64,000 nt of DNA, taken from contig NZ_NWBU01000005.1 in NCBI RefSeq assembly GCF_003050615.1, forward strand, positions 212,933 through 276,932, read 5' to 3'. The stretch comes from Sphingomonas oleivorans. GTDB taxonomy: Bacteria > Pseudomonadota > Alphaproteobacteria > Sphingomonadales > Sphingomonadaceae. A model generated the notes under the pieces. The model searched no databases and was not told the origin of the DNA. It saw only the letters and a program-made list of their open reading frames with translations. Each line of letters begins with the position of its first letter. The stretch's first letter is position 1. The translations under genes were made by a program, and so were the position numbers. Below are positions 53,761 through 62,746 of the stretch, one piece after another.

Positions 53761-54396
53761 ATGTACCGGCCACCTGTTTTCCGTGAAGATCGCCCGGATA
53801 TTCTCCATGCCGCGATCCGGTCGCATCCACTGGCAACGCTGGTAACGCATGGAGCGGCGGGTCTCACCGCCAATCTTGTGCCCTTCACCTTGGCAATCTT
53901 GCAGGGCGATCGGGCCGTGCTGCGCGCGCATCTTGCCAGGGCAAACACCCAGCTTGCCGATCTGCGCAATGGGGCCGAAGCGCTGGTGATCTTCCAAGGC
54001 CCGCAAGCCTATATCACGCCTTCATGGTATCCGACGAAGCAGGAGCATGGGAAAGTTGTGCCGACGTGGAACTATGTCGTTGTTCAGGCGTGGGGGCGCC
54101 CGCAGGTCATTGACGATGCCGAGTGGCTGCTCGCCCAGATCGGTGATCTGACCACGCAACAGGAACAGAGGCAGAATGCGCCATGGTCCGTTGATGACGC
54201 TCCAACTGCCTACATCGCCGGCCAACTCAAAGGCATTTCCGGTCTGGAGATTCCGATCGATCGGATCGAGGGAAAGTGGAAGGCGAGCCAGAACCAACCG
54301 GCAGCCAATCGGGCTGGCGTGATCTCAGGATTGAGAGCGCAAGACCCGGCGTCACCGATGGCGACACTTATGGATCAATGGGACAAACCGGCGTAG
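53761..54396 (+). CDS. PaiB-type FMN-binding negative regulator
   Basis: A 211-residue PaiB family protein with a split-barrel FMN-binding fold. Blocks: MYRPPVFREDRPDILHAAIRSHPLATLVTH, ANTQLADLRNG, ALVIFQGPQAYITPSWYPTKQEHGKVVPTWNYVVVQAWG and LKGISGLEIPIDRIEGKWKASQNQP. AGGAG precedes ATG 53761. In Bacillus PaiB acts with PaiA in controlling degradative enzymes; in proteobacteria these are annotated as FMN-binding regulators of unknown target. It follows the exporter by 80 nt and may be cotranscribed. Confidence 0.88.
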   Translation: MYRPPVFREDRPDILHAAIRSHPLATLVTHGAAGLTANLVPFTLAILQGDRAVLRAHLARANTQLADLRNGAEALVIFQGPQAYITPSWYPTKQEHGKVVPTWNYVVVQAWGRPQVIDDAEWLLAQIGDLTTQQEQRQNAPWSVDDAPTAYIAGQLKGISGLEIPIDRIEGKWKASQNQPAANRAGVISGLRAQDPASPMATLMDQWDKPA

Positions 54397-54910
54397 AGAA
54401 AAACGCGCCTCATGCCGAAGGAGTCTGCAATTCATCTTCGGCTGAACCGACCGATCACTCCCATCGGGCAGGCATTCTACGTCATATGCTCCATTTGCCG
54501 AGGCCGCTGGGCAATCTATTTTTAGCAAAGCTATAAAGCGCTGCCTCGGAATGCTGACGCAATGAGGGTTGGACGATCGGGTTTGATGTGATTCCAGAGG
54601 GTTGCGACACCTGAACTGGAATGACCGATGTGGAACCCGGCCCCCCGCCCCTCGCCCGCCGCCTTCCCGGCCGCGACGCGCAAGCCATCCTCGCACAGGC
54701 CGTTCTGCCTCCTGGCCGGCGCACCGGCGGATCGGGCCATGCTTCACGAAGCGCCCCATGAGCGCTTTCCTTCGATCGGCTCACAGCCGACCGCGACCGG
54801 CAGGTCTTTCCCCGCCACCCTTAAAAATTGCGTTTAGCGTAACTTTTTGCTTGATTTTTTGTTTCGCTTTGCGTAATTTGCTTCCCGGCGACATAGCTGG
54901 GGGAGAAGCG
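54397..54910. other. 514-bp spacer with repeated GCGTAA elements
   Basis: No gene is supported. The last 90 bp are AT-rich and contain two similar 17-bp elements, TTGCGTTTAGCGTAACT (54828-54844) and TTTCGCTTTGCGTAATT (54862-54878), 34 bp apart. They lie directly upstream of the small gene at 54911 and look like tandem operator or activator sites. Confidence 0.5.
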
Positions 54911-55279
54911 ATGAGCGCCGAGGCAGCAATCGTCCGCGGCGGCCGCCGGACCTATCGCGAAGCTGCCGAGCTATGCGCCGCGGAGCATCGGAAGATCTAT
55001 TTGCCGCGCCCCGACGACGTGCCCGTGATCGAGACGCAGTTGCGCCTGATGGACCGGATGGTGCGGCGGCGACATTCTCCGAGGACAGGGAGATCTGACA
55101 TGCAGCCATGGCCCGAAATTCCCGTCGTGCCGATCGTGCTGGCCGCGATCCAGATGCCCGACGACATGCTCTGGCAAGCGCTTGCCGACGAGCAGGCCGG
55201 CGTCCCCGGCGCAACCGCCCGTGTGGACCGCGCGCTCGAGGCGGCCCGGATGCGCGCAGCGATGAGGGAGGTGGAATGA
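54911..55279 (+). CDS. Hypothetical protein
   Basis: A 122-residue soluble protein beginning MSAEAAIVRGGRRTYREAAELCAAEH; GGGGGAGA precedes the ATG. It has a charged N-terminal half and a helical C-terminal half (MLWQALADEQAGVPGATARVDRALEAARM) with no recognised domain. The strong ribosome site and the AT-rich promoter with repeats support it being real, although the frame is long and GC-rich and similarity evidence is lacking. Confidence 0.5.
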   Translation: MSAEAAIVRGGRRTYREAAELCAAEHRKIYLPRPDDVPVIETQLRLMDRMVRRRHSPRTGRSDMQPWPEIPVVPIVLAAIQMPDDMLWQALADEQAGVPGATARVDRALEAARMRAAMREVE

Positions 55280-55644
55280 TATGCGCGCCTTTCCTCCTCC
55301 GCAGCGCTTGCCGTGCGGCAGGGCGAAACAGGCTGGCCTCCGGCGCTGCGCATGCATGGCCCGCTCGCCCCAATCCGCGCCCTTCTTCGCGCAACCGATC
55401 CGCACTCCTTGGATAAGGCCATGATCGCCTCTCTTTTTCCCGCGCGCGCCATCTGCACCCGCAGCAGCGATCATGCCCGGCCCGGCGATGTCATCGACGT
55501 CCGCACCGGCTTCATCCGCGTCCCCGTCGCCGCCGAATCCTCCCCTCCCCCGCAAGGCCCCTCCCCCGCAAGGCGGCGGTTGCATGGCGATCTTCATGCC
55601 GATGCGCGCGCGCCCGAAATCTCGCGAAAGGGGCCGGCGCTCGA

Positions 55645-56559
55645 TCACTCGAAGCTTCTCGGGACGGACAGCCGCTCGACAAGGAAATCGACGAACGCAC
55701 GGACGCGCGCGGGCATGTTTGCCCCACCGACGAACAGCGCATGGACATCTTCCTGATCGCCGGGATTGAACGGTTCGAGCAGCGCGACCAGCCGTCCCGC
55801 GGCTATGTCGGCCGCGACATGGAAGCTGCCGACACGGGCGATGCCGACGCCCTGCTGCGCGAGCTGGACGAGCGTCTCGCCATTATTCGCCTCGATGCTG
55901 CCCTTGACCGCCAGCGCATAGTCGCGGCCGTCGCGGCGAAAGGGCCAGCCCGGCTCGGAGCGCCGGAAGTTGAAGTTCAGGCAATTATGATCGAGCAGAT
56001 CCTCGGGCAGTCGCGGCGTGCCCGCGCGGGCAAGATAGGCGGGCGACGCCACGATCGTACGGCCGTTGGCGCCCAGCCTGCGCGCCGTCAGCGGACTGTC
56101 GGGAAGCCGGCCGAAGCGGATCGCGACATCCGCCCGGCCGCCGAGCACGTCGGCCAGTTCGTCGCTCAGGCTGATGTCGACGAGAATGGCGGGATAGCGC
56201 GCGACGAATTCGCCCAGCAGCGGCACGATCGACAGGCGGCCATGCGCGAGCGCGGCGCTGACCCGGAGCCGGCCGCGCGGCGCCGCCTGCTCCGCGATCG
56301 CGCCTTCCGATTCCGCAAGATCGACGAGAATGCGCCGGGCGGCGCGATGATAGGCCTCGCCCTCGGGCGTCAGCGTCAGCGCACGGGTGGTGCGCACGAT
56401 CAGCCGCACGCCGAGCCGCGCCTCGATCCGCGCGAGGATGCGGCTGACCGCCGACGGCGTCAGGCCGAGCGCGCGGCCGGCGGCGGAGATACTGCCTTCG
56501 CGCACCACCGCGTCGAACGCCTCCATCTCGCCCGAACGATCGATCATGTTCCGCGCCAT
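55645..56559 (-). CDS. LysR-family transcriptional regulator
   Basis: A 304-residue LTTR. HTH: AFDAVVREGSISAAGRALGLTPSAVSRILARIEARLGVRL; effector domain begins GRLRVSAALAHGRLSIVPLL with the CrgA-like block LTARRLGANGRTIVASPAYLARAGTP. It is divergent from an MFS transporter gene. A 7-17-7 inverted repeat CCCAGGC...GCCTGGG (56568-56598) lies 9 nt before its start and is a possible operator. Confidence 0.88.
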   Translation of the reverse strand: MARNMIDRSGEMEAFDAVVREGSISAAGRALGLTPSAVSRILARIEARLGVRLIVRTTRALTLTPEGEAYHRAARRILVDLAESEGAIAEQAAPRGRLRVSAALAHGRLSIVPLLGEFVARYPAILVDISLSDELADVLGGRADVAIRFGRLPDSPLTARRLGANGRTIVASPAYLARAGTPRLPEDLLDHNCLNFNFRRSEPGWPFRRDGRDYALAVKGSIEANNGETLVQLAQQGVGIARVGSFHVAADIAAGRLVALLEPFNPGDQEDVHALFVGGANMPARVRAFVDFLVERLSVPRSFE

Positions 56560-56659
56560 CTGTGATTCCCAGGCAAAGATGCTTGTCCCGCGCCTGGGCT
56601 AGCGCAGGACGGAGCGATCGGCCATCTGCCGAGCGCAACAATCCGGAGGGCTCCCCATC

Positions 56660-57832
56660 ATGAAGATCAATCCGGCAATCCTCGCGCTCGCCATCGGCGC
56701 CTTCGGCATCGGCGTGACCGAGTTCGCGCCGATGGGGATGCTCCCCGTGATCGCCACCGATCTCGGCGTCTCGATCCCGACCGCGGGGCTGCTCGTCAGC
56801 GCCTATGCGATCGGCGTGCTGATCGGGGCGCCGCTGATGACGCTCACCACCGGACGCATGCCGCGCCGGACGCTCCTGATCGGGCTGATGGGCATCTTCA
56901 CCGCGGGCAACCTGCTCTCGGCGGTGTCGGGCGGCTATACGATGCTGCTGCTCGCGCGCATCATCACCTCCTTCAACCATGGCGCCTTTTTCGGCGTCGG
57001 ATCGGTGGTCGCGGCGAGCGTCGTTCCGGCCGACAAGCGCGCGGGCGCGGTCGCCGCCATGTTCATGGGCCTCACCATCGCCAATATCGGCGGCGTTCCG
57101 CTGGCAGCCTGGGCGGGCGAGCATTTCGGATGGCGCACCGCGTTCTGGGGCATCACCGCGCTGGGCCTGCTCGCAATGGCGTCGCTGCGCCTCGCGCTGC
57201 CCGATCTTCCCGCCGACGAGGGCGCCGACATGCGCGCCGAGCTCCGCGTGCTCGGGCGTGGCCCGGTGCTCGCGGCGCTTGTCCTGACGGTGCTGGGCGC
57301 AAGCGCGATGTTCACCGTCTTCACCTATATCGCGCCCATCCTCCAGGTGGAGGCGCATGCCTCGACGCTGTTCGTGGCGGCGATGCTCGTGCTCTACGGC
57401 ATCGGGCTGACGGTCGGGAACTGGCTGGGCGGCCGCTATGCCGATCGCTCGGTCGATGGAACGCTGATCGTGACGCTCGCGGGGCTGGTGCTGCTCCTCC
57501 TGCTGTTCGCCAGCGCGATGCGCTGGCCGATGCCCGCGGCCATGCTGATTTTCCTGTGGGGCATTGCCAGCTTCGCGCTGGTCCCGCCGCTGCAGATGCG
57601 GGTGATGGCGGAGGCGGCGGAGGCGCCGAACCTGGCCTCCGCCATGAATATCGGCGCCTTCAACCTCGGCAATGCGATCGGCGCGGCGCTGGGCGGCGCG
57701 GTCATCGACGCCGGCCTTGGCTATCCGGCGGTCTCGCTGGCGGGCGCCGCCATGGCGGCGGCCGGGCTGGCGATGCTCATCGCGCTGAGACATGGCGGCA
57801 GCCGCCGGGCAAGGCTTCAGCGCGCCGGCTGA
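56660..57832 (+). CDS. MFS transporter (AraJ/PbuE-like)
   Basis: A 390-residue 12-helix major facilitator of the DHA1 drug exporter group. Typical blocks: ALAIGAFGIGVTEFAPMGMLPVIA at helix 1, LLVSAYAIGVLIGAPLMTLTTGRMPRR at helix 2 and loop 2-3, ARIITSFNHGAFFGVG. It probably exports a small metabolite or drug under control of the divergent LysR gene. ATG 56660 follows GGAGGG. Confidence 0.88.
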   Translation: MKINPAILALAIGAFGIGVTEFAPMGMLPVIATDLGVSIPTAGLLVSAYAIGVLIGAPLMTLTTGRMPRRTLLIGLMGIFTAGNLLSAVSGGYTMLLLARIITSFNHGAFFGVGSVVAASVVPADKRAGAVAAMFMGLTIANIGGVPLAAWAGEHFGWRTAFWGITALGLLAMASLRLALPDLPADEGADMRAELRVLGRGPVLAALVLTVLGASAMFTVFTYIAPILQVEAHASTLFVAAMLVLYGIGLTVGNWLGGRYADRSVDGTLIVTLAGLVLLLLLFASAMRWPMPAAMLIFLWGIASFALVPPLQMRVMAEAAEAPNLASAMNIGAFNLGNAIGAALGGAVIDAGLGYPAVSLAGAAMAAAGLAMLIALRHGGSRRARLQRAG

Positions 57833-57851
57833 AAAGACCGGGGGCGCGCCG

Positions 57852-58721
57852 TCACGCGGCGATCCGCCCCATTTTGCCGGCCTGGAAGTCGCGCACCGCA
57901 CGCTGGATCTCGTCCACGCTATTCATCACGAACGGGCCGTAACGGACGATCGGGGCGTCGAGCCGGTTGCCGCCGATCACGACGAGCTCGGTGCCGGCCT
58001 CCGCCCGGATCAGCAGCGTGTCGCCGGGCGTCAGCCAGGCGAGCCGGCCTGCCGGAACCGCGCTCGCCGGGCTGCCCACCTCCGCCTGGCCGAGCATGAC
58101 ATAGAGACCGAGTTCCTCGATGCCCGCGGTCGGGAGCGTGACGACATCCCCTTGCGCGAACGAGGCATGGACGGCGAAGGGCGCACCGCCTGTTTCGATC
58201 GGCCCCGTCCGGTCGTCGATCGAGCCGGCGATCAGCCGCACCCGGGCGGCGCCCCGCGCGGAGGCAATGAGCGGGATTTCGCTTGCCAGAACATGGCGAT
58301 AGCGCGGATCGACATGCTTTCCGCCCGCAGGCAGGTTCAGCCAGAGCTGAACGCCATGCGTGCGCTCGCCCGGCTGCATGGCGGATATGTCGGGCTGTTC
58401 GTCATGGACGATCCCGCGGCCGGCGCGCATCCACTGCACGTCGCCCGGCGCCATGGTGCTGGCATTGCCCAGACTGTCCTTGTGGCGCATCCGCCCTTCG
58501 AGGAGCAGCGTCATCGTCTCGATCCCGGCATGGGGATGCGACGAGGCGCCCTTCGCCTCGCCCGGCTTCCAGGCGATGGGCCCGAAATGATCGAGGAAGA
58601 TAAAGGGGCCCACACTCTCATAGCCGTTGCCGGGGATGGCACGCTGCACATCGAAGCCATCGCCTTCGATCGTGTGGAACGCCTTGCTCAGCAACCGAAC
58701 TTCACGAAACCGGGTCATCAC
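57852..58721 (-). CDS. Pirin family protein
   Basis: A 289-residue two-cupin pirin. The N-terminal cupin carries the metal-binding blocks GPFIFLDHFGPIAW, HPHAGIETMTLLLEGRM and MRAGRGIVHDEQP, the His-x-His...Glu/His set for Fe. The C-terminal cupin lacks ligands, as usual. Bacterial pirins include quercetin 2,3-dioxygenases and regulators of central metabolism. It ends 19 nt from the end of the convergent MFS gene, and it is divergent from the DoxX gene, whose operon has a second pirin. Confidence 0.88.
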   Translation of the reverse strand: MMTRFREVRLLSKAFHTIEGDGFDVQRAIPGNGYESVGPFIFLDHFGPIAWKPGEAKGASSHPHAGIETMTLLLEGRMRHKDSLGNASTMAPGDVQWMRAGRGIVHDEQPDISAMQPGERTHGVQLWLNLPAGGKHVDPRYRHVLASEIPLIASARGAARVRLIAGSIDDRTGPIETGGAPFAVHASFAQGDVVTLPTAGIEELGLYVMLGQAEVGSPASAVPAGRLAWLTPGDTLLIRAEAGTELVVIGGNRLDAPIVRYGPFVMNSVDEIQRAVRDFQAGKMGRIAA

Positions 58722-59017
58722 GCTTCTCCATAATATGGAAGGGAGGATGGCGATCGCGCGCCCTTCGTGAAATCCGCATAATGTCGATAATTATATTCGA
58801 GCAGATCGATAAGATGCGGCAGCGTTGGGCCATGCTCGAACATCACCGGCCAGGGCGGCGTCCTTCATCCATCGCTCGATCGCGCAAATCCAGTCTATTC
58901 GAATTAATCGAACTAAAGTGTCGATTTTATTCGCCTGTTCCGACATGATCGACCGTGCCAGATATCCCCTCGCCGCGGCGCTCCATGGTGGCGTGTCGCT
59001 TCAGAAGGAATATCCCA
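58722..59017. other. Divergent intergenic region of the pirin and DoxX genes
   Basis: About 296 bp without a gene. It contains the ATCGA-N9-TCGAT element at 58907-58925 and, nearer the leftward pirin gene, a looser set of the same half-sites (TCGAT at 58783-58787, TTCGA at 58796-58800, ATCGAT at 58805-58810), so one regulator may control both directions. Confidence 0.5.
58907..58925 (+). promoter_or_regulatory. Shared redox-group operator, DoxX copy
   Basis: ATCGA-N9-TCGAT followed by TTTATTCG. The same element with the same spacing and flanks is found before wrbA at 61961-61979. Confidence 0.65.
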
Positions 59018-59458
59018 ATGTCGCACTCCGCTACCGTTCCCGCGTCGTTCAACGCCGGCAACAGCGCCGTCAGCGCCCTCGCCGATATTGCGCCGCTCGC
59101 CGGCCGCATCCTGATCGCGCCGCTCTTCCTGCTCTCGGGCCTCTCGAAGCTCGCCGCCCCCGCCGCCACGATCGGCATGATCGCGTCGTCGGGCCTGCCC
59201 TTCGCGCCGCTCGGCTTCGCGCTCGCGGTCCTTGTCGAGATTGTCGGCGGCCTGGCGCTGATCGCCGGCTATCGCACGCGCATCGTGGCGACGATCATGG
59301 CGCTCTTCACGATCGCGGCCGCGCTCGCCTTCCACAATAATCTCGCGGACCAGAACCAGTTCATCCACTTCTTCAAGAATATCTCGATCGCCGGCGGCCT
59401 GCTCCAGATCGTCGCCTTCGGCGCCGGCCGCTTCAGCCTCGACGCCCGTCGCGGCTGA
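59018..59458 (+). CDS. DoxX family membrane protein
   Basis: A 146-residue DoxX protein with four helices; the family blocks are LAGRILIAPLFLLSGLSKLAAPAAT, VLVEIVGGLALIAGYRTRIVA and AFHNNLADQNQFIHFFKNISIAGGLLQI. AAGGAA lies 7 nt before ATG 59018. DoxX proteins are linked to thiol/redox defence and often sit with pirins and reductases, as here. It heads a rightward group with a pirin and an NAD(P)-binding reductase. Confidence 0.88.
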   Translation: MSHSATVPASFNAGNSAVSALADIAPLAGRILIAPLFLLSGLSKLAAPAATIGMIASSGLPFAPLGFALAVLVEIVGGLALIAGYRTRIVATIMALFTIAAALAFHNNLADQNQFIHFFKNISIAGGLLQIVAFGAGRFSLDARRG

Positions 59459-59464
59459 CGGCAT

Positions 59465-59498
59465 CCGCCGGGGCGGCACGCCCCCTGCCCCCCGGCGG
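59465..59498. terminator. Hairpin after the DoxX gene
   Basis: CCGCCGGGG and CCCCGGCGG form a 9-bp stem with a 16-nt loop, 6 nt after the DoxX stop. No T-run follows, so it may attenuate or protect the message rather than terminate fully. Between it and the pirin gene one frame (59515-59672) reads AEAIRAFVRRTRRHGRPAEDIAPALLANGFSP-like text with no start codon. Confidence 0.4.
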
Positions 59499-59696
59499 CC
59501 CAGTATCGGATCGGATGGCGCCCCTGGCGATCCCAGGGCCGAGGCGATCCGTGCCTTCGTCCGCCGGACGCGCCGCCATGGCCGCCCCGCCGAGGATATC
59601 GCCCCGGCACTTCTCGCAAACGGCTTTTCGCCCAGCCAGGTCGCCGCGCTGGCGCTCCTGTCGATCCACTGAACCCCCTTCCCTCGGAGAGCAGAC

Positions 59697-60608
59697 ATGA
59701 CGCTTCAGTCCACTTCCGGCCCGGTCGAGCAGCTGCTCCTCCCGGCGGTGCGCGATCTCGGCGACTTCGATGTACGCCGCGCGCTTCCCTCGGCCCAGCG
59801 CCGCATGGTCGGCCCCTTCATCTTTCTCGACAGCTTCGGGCCCGCCGTGTTCCGCCCGGGCCAGGGCGTCGATACCCGCCCGCACCCCCATATCGGCCTT
59901 GCGACGCTCACTTACCTCATCGACGGCGAGATGGTGCATCGCGACAGCGAGCATTATGTCCAGACGATCAAGCCGGGCGAGGTCAATCTGATGACCGCGG
60001 GCCGCGGCATCGTCCATTCCGAGCGCAGCGGCCCCGAATTCCGCGCCGACGGCGGGACGATGTTCGGCTTCCAGGCCTGGCTCGCGCTGCCGCTCGCGCT
60101 CGAGGAAAGCGATCCCGGCTTCCAGCATGTCGGGGCGCCCGAAATCCCCACATTGTCCGATCGCGGCGTCGAGCTGCGCCTGCTCGCCGGCACGCTCGCT
60201 GGCCGCCAGGCGCCGACACGGATCTTCTCGGACACGCTCTATGCCGATGTCATCCTCGATGACGGCGCGCGCTTCCGGGTCGATGCCGACCATATCGAGC
60301 GCGCCGCCTATGTCGTCGGCGGCGAGATCGAGGTCGCGGGCCAGACGGGCCGCTTCGGCAGGGACCAGCTCGTCATCTTCAAGCCCGGCGCGGAGATCGT
60401 GCTGAAGGCGGTCGGCGCGACGCGGCTGATGTTGCTCGGCGGCGAGCCGCTCGAAGGCGAGCGTCACATTTACTGGAACTTCGTGTCGAGCCGTCGGGAT
60501 CGGATCGAGCAGGCCGCCGAGGATTGGCGCGCGCGTCGCTTCCCCGGCATTCCGGGCGAGACCGAGTTCATTCCTCTTCCCGAGACGCCGTCGCGCCGCG
60601 CAGCGTGA
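59697..60608 (+). CDS. Pirin family protein (second copy)
   Basis: A 303-residue pirin with the same cupin metal blocks: GPFIFLDSFGPAVF, HPHIGLATLTYLIDGEM and MTAGRGIVHSERS. The C-terminal half has FRVDADHIERAAYVVGGEIEVAG. GGAG precedes ATG 59697. It is only moderately similar to the pirin at 57852, so the two are old paralogues. It lies between DoxX and an NAD(P)-binding reductase in one orientation and is probably part of an electrophile or quinone response. Confidence 0.88.
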   Translation: MTLQSTSGPVEQLLLPAVRDLGDFDVRRALPSAQRRMVGPFIFLDSFGPAVFRPGQGVDTRPHPHIGLATLTYLIDGEMVHRDSEHYVQTIKPGEVNLMTAGRGIVHSERSGPEFRADGGTMFGFQAWLALPLALEESDPGFQHVGAPEIPTLSDRGVELRLLAGTLAGRQAPTRIFSDTLYADVILDDGARFRVDADHIERAAYVVGGEIEVAGQTGRFGRDQLVIFKPGAEIVLKAVGATRLMLLGGEPLEGERHIYWNFVSSRRDRIEQAAEDWRARRFPGIPGETEFIPLPETPSRRAA

Positions 60609-60670
60609 ATGCCAGGCACGGCCGGCTACGCCGCGGAAAGCCGATCACCCCTTATGCAAAGGATAATTTC

Positions 60671-61267
60671 ATGACCTACGCCATCATCGGTTCCGGTGCG
60701 ATCGGCACCGCGCTCGCCCGCCAGTTCGCCCGCAAGGGGATTGCGGTCAGCATCACCAACAGCCGCGGGCCCGCGTCGATCGCGCCGCTCGCCGACGAGC
60801 TTGGCCCGACCATCATCCCCTCGTCTTTGTCGGTCGCTCTCGATGCGGACGTCGTGATCCTGGCCGTGCCCTTCGCCGCCGTCGCCGAAACCGTAAAGGG
60901 TGCCGCCGACTGGCAGGGCCGGATCGTGGTCGATGCGACCAACGCGATCAACTTCACCGACTTTTCGCCGGCGGATCTCGGCGGTCGTCTTTCGACCGAC
61001 ATCGTCGCGGAGGCGGTTCCCGGCGCCAAGGTCGTGAAGGCCTTCAACACGCTGCCTGCCGCCGTGCTGGCGGCCAAGCCCGACGTGGATGGCGGCCGCC
61101 GCACGATTTTCGTCTCGAGCGATGACGAGCAGGCCTCGAAGACGGTCGAGAATCTGGTCGAACAGCTCGGCTTCGCACCGATCGCACTCGGCAAGCTGTC
61201 GGAAGGCGGCCGCCTTCAGCAGTTTGGCGGCCCGCTGATGGTCCACAGCCTGATCAAGCAGGGCTGA
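60671..61267 (+). CDS. NAD(P)-binding reductase (F420-dependent NADP reductase-like)
   Basis: A 198-residue Rossmann protein of the NADPH-dependent F420 reductase/NAD-binding domain group: MTYAIIGSGAIGTALARQFARKG (G-x-G-x-x-G), SITNSRGP (NADP phosphate site), ADVVILAVPFAAVAE, VDATNAINF and AEAVPGAKVVKAFNTLPA. The start 60671 follows AAAGGA. It probably reduces a small substrate with NADPH; whether F420 is used is unknown. A 13-bp hairpin follows. Confidence 0.82.
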   Translation: MTYAIIGSGAIGTALARQFARKGIAVSITNSRGPASIAPLADELGPTIIPSSLSVALDADVVILAVPFAAVAETVKGAADWQGRIVVDATNAINFTDFSPADLGGRLSTDIVAEAVPGAKVVKAFNTLPAAVLAAKPDVDGGRRTIFVSSDDEQASKTVENLVEQLGFAPIALGKLSEGGRLQQFGGPLMVHSLIKQG

Positions 61268-61314
61268 GGCGGCACCGCCCTTCCGCGCGCGCTTCCCCCC
61301 CTGCGCGCAGCAAT

Positions 61315-61350
61315 GCTTCGCCGGGAGAACCCCCTTGCTCCCGGCGAAGC
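61315..61350. terminator. Strong hairpin after the reductase gene
   Basis: GCTTCGCCGGGAG and its exact reverse complement form a 13-bp stem with a 10-nt loop, 48 nt after the reductase stop. No U-tract follows. Probable end of the DoxX-pirin-reductase transcript. Confidence 0.6.
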
Positions 61351-61419
61351 GCCACCCCCGCCACGGCAGGCCGATCCCGTCCGTGACCCCAACGCAATTG
61401 GATGTGAAGGAGAAGACAG

Positions 61420-61863
61420 ATGCGTATTTCCGACGTCCTTCGGGACAAGAGCCACAAGCTCGTGACCATTTCGCCGGTCGCGACGATCCGCCGTGCCGCC
61501 ACTGTGATGAAGGCCGAGAATGTCGGCGCCCTCCTGGTGCAGAATCCCGAAGGCCGGCTGCTCGGCGTCCTGTCCGAACGCGATATCCTCCTGGGCCTGG
61601 CAAGCTATGGCAGCGACGTGCTGGGCCTGTCGGTGCACGAACTGATGACGACCGACGGTCCCGTGGCGGCTCCCGCAGACGCCATCGTCGAGACGATGAA
61701 GGTCATGACGGATCGACGCATGCGCCATGTTCCCGTCGTCGAAGCCGGCGCCGTGATCGGTCTTATCAGCATCGGCGACATCATGAAGTACCGCCTCGTC
61801 GAGAAGACCGAGGAGAATAATGTGCTCCAGGATCTCGCCCGGTTCAGCCTGGCCGCCGCCTGA
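61420..61863 (+). CDS. CBS-domain pair protein
   Basis: A 147-residue protein made only of two CBS motifs: residues 5-65 (VTISPVATIRRAATVMKAENVGALLVQ..LLGVLSERDIL) and 75-135 (MTTDGPVAAPADAIVETMKVMTDRRMRHVPVVE..VIGLISIGDIMKYRL). Such proteins bind adenosine nucleotides or NAD and regulate a partner. GAAGGAGAAG precedes the start. It follows the redox group but has its own upstream hairpin, so cotranscription is uncertain. Confidence 0.88.
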   Translation: MRISDVLRDKSHKLVTISPVATIRRAATVMKAENVGALLVQNPEGRLLGVLSERDILLGLASYGSDVLGLSVHELMTTDGPVAAPADAIVETMKVMTDRRMRHVPVVEAGAVIGLISIGDIMKYRLVEKTEENNVLQDLARFSLAAA

Positions 61864-61870
61864 CCGGATT

Positions 61871-61900
61871 CACCCGTGGCAGCTCCTGGCTGCCGGGGTG
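61871..61900. terminator. Hairpin after the CBS gene
   Basis: GGCAGC-TCCTG-GCTGCC with further pairing of CACCC and GGGTG outside it, starting 8 nt after the CBS stop. Confidence 0.5.
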
Positions 61901-61960
61901 CGGACAAGATGGCCGATCAGCCTGAAGCGCGCGCCCGATGCGCGTGAACATGTCGAAATT

Positions 61961-61979
61961 ATCGAACCTATCGGTCGAT
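61961..61979 (+). promoter_or_regulatory. Shared redox-group operator, wrbA copy
   Basis: ATCGA-N9-TCGAT followed by CTTATTCG, 90 bp before wrbA; same half-sites, spacing and flanks as 58907-58925. Confidence 0.65.
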
Positions 61980-62069
61980 CTTATTCGGATGCCCATGCCG
62001 CCATTTGCGCGGCAAACACCAGTTCAGCCTGCGGCGCTGGCCGCGGCAGCAACATCAAGGGAGGCTCAT

Positions 62070-62669
62070 ATGGCCAAGGTTCTGGTTCTTTATTATTCGT
62101 CCTACGGCCATATCGAGACGATGGCCGAGGCCATTGCCGAGGGCGCGCGCTCGGCCGGCGCCACGGTGGACATCAAGCGCGTTCCGGAAACCGTCCCCGA
62201 AGAGATTGCGCGCAACGCCTATTTCAAGCTCGACCAGGCCGCGCCGATCGCGACCGTCGCCGAGCTCGAACATTATGACGCGATCATCGTCGGCACGGGC
62301 ACGCGCTATGGCCGCATGTCCTCGCAAATGGCGAGCTTCCTCGACCAGACCGGCGGCCTGTGGATGCGCGGCGCGCTCAACGGCAAGGTCGGCGCCGCCT
62401 TCGCCTCCACTGGCAGCCAGCATGGCGGGCAGGAAACGACGCTCTTCTCGATCATCACCAATTTGCTGCATCTCGGCATGACGATCGTCGGCCTGCCCTA
62501 CAGCCATCAGGGGCAGCTCAGCGTCGACGAGATTGTCGGCGGCGCGCCCTATGGCGCCACCACCATCGCCGGCGGCGACGGCGCGCGCACGCCCAGCGAG
62601 ATCGACCTTGCCGGCGCCCGCCACCAGGGCGAGCTCGTCGCGCGGACCGCGGCCAAGCTGTTCGGCTGA
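62070..62669 (+). CDS. wrbA: NAD(P)H:quinone oxidoreductase WrbA
   Basis: A 199-residue WrbA flavoprotein that reduces quinones by two electrons with FMN. The FMN loop is [62 protein letters not shown] and [16 protein letters not shown] are diagnostic of WrbA. AAGGGAGG precedes ATG 62070. The promoter shares the element found before the DoxX gene, so both are probably induced by the same quinone or electrophile signal. Confidence 0.93.
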   Translation: MAKVLVLYYSSYGHIETMAEAIAEGARSAGATVDIKRVPETVPEEIARNAYFKLDQAAPIATVAELEHYDAIIVGTGTRYGRMSSQMASFLDQTGGLWMRGALNGKVGAAFASTGSQHGGQETTLFSIITNLLHLGMTIVGLPYSHQGQLSVDEIVGGAPYGATTIAGGDGARTPSEIDLAGARHQGELVARTAAKLFG

Positions 62670-62676
62670 GGATTTT

Positions 62677-62707
62677 CCGGCGCGGGCGCCCCCCGCGCCC
62701 GCGCCGG
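62677..62707. terminator. GC-rich hairpin after wrbA
   Basis: CCGGCGCGGGCG and its exact reverse complement give a 12-bp stem with a 7-nt loop between wrbA and the SnoaL-like gene. It may reduce read-through into that gene. Confidence 0.5.
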
Positions 62708-62746
62708 CCCCTGCAGCCCCCCGTCCAATCAGCCTGGAGAATGGCG

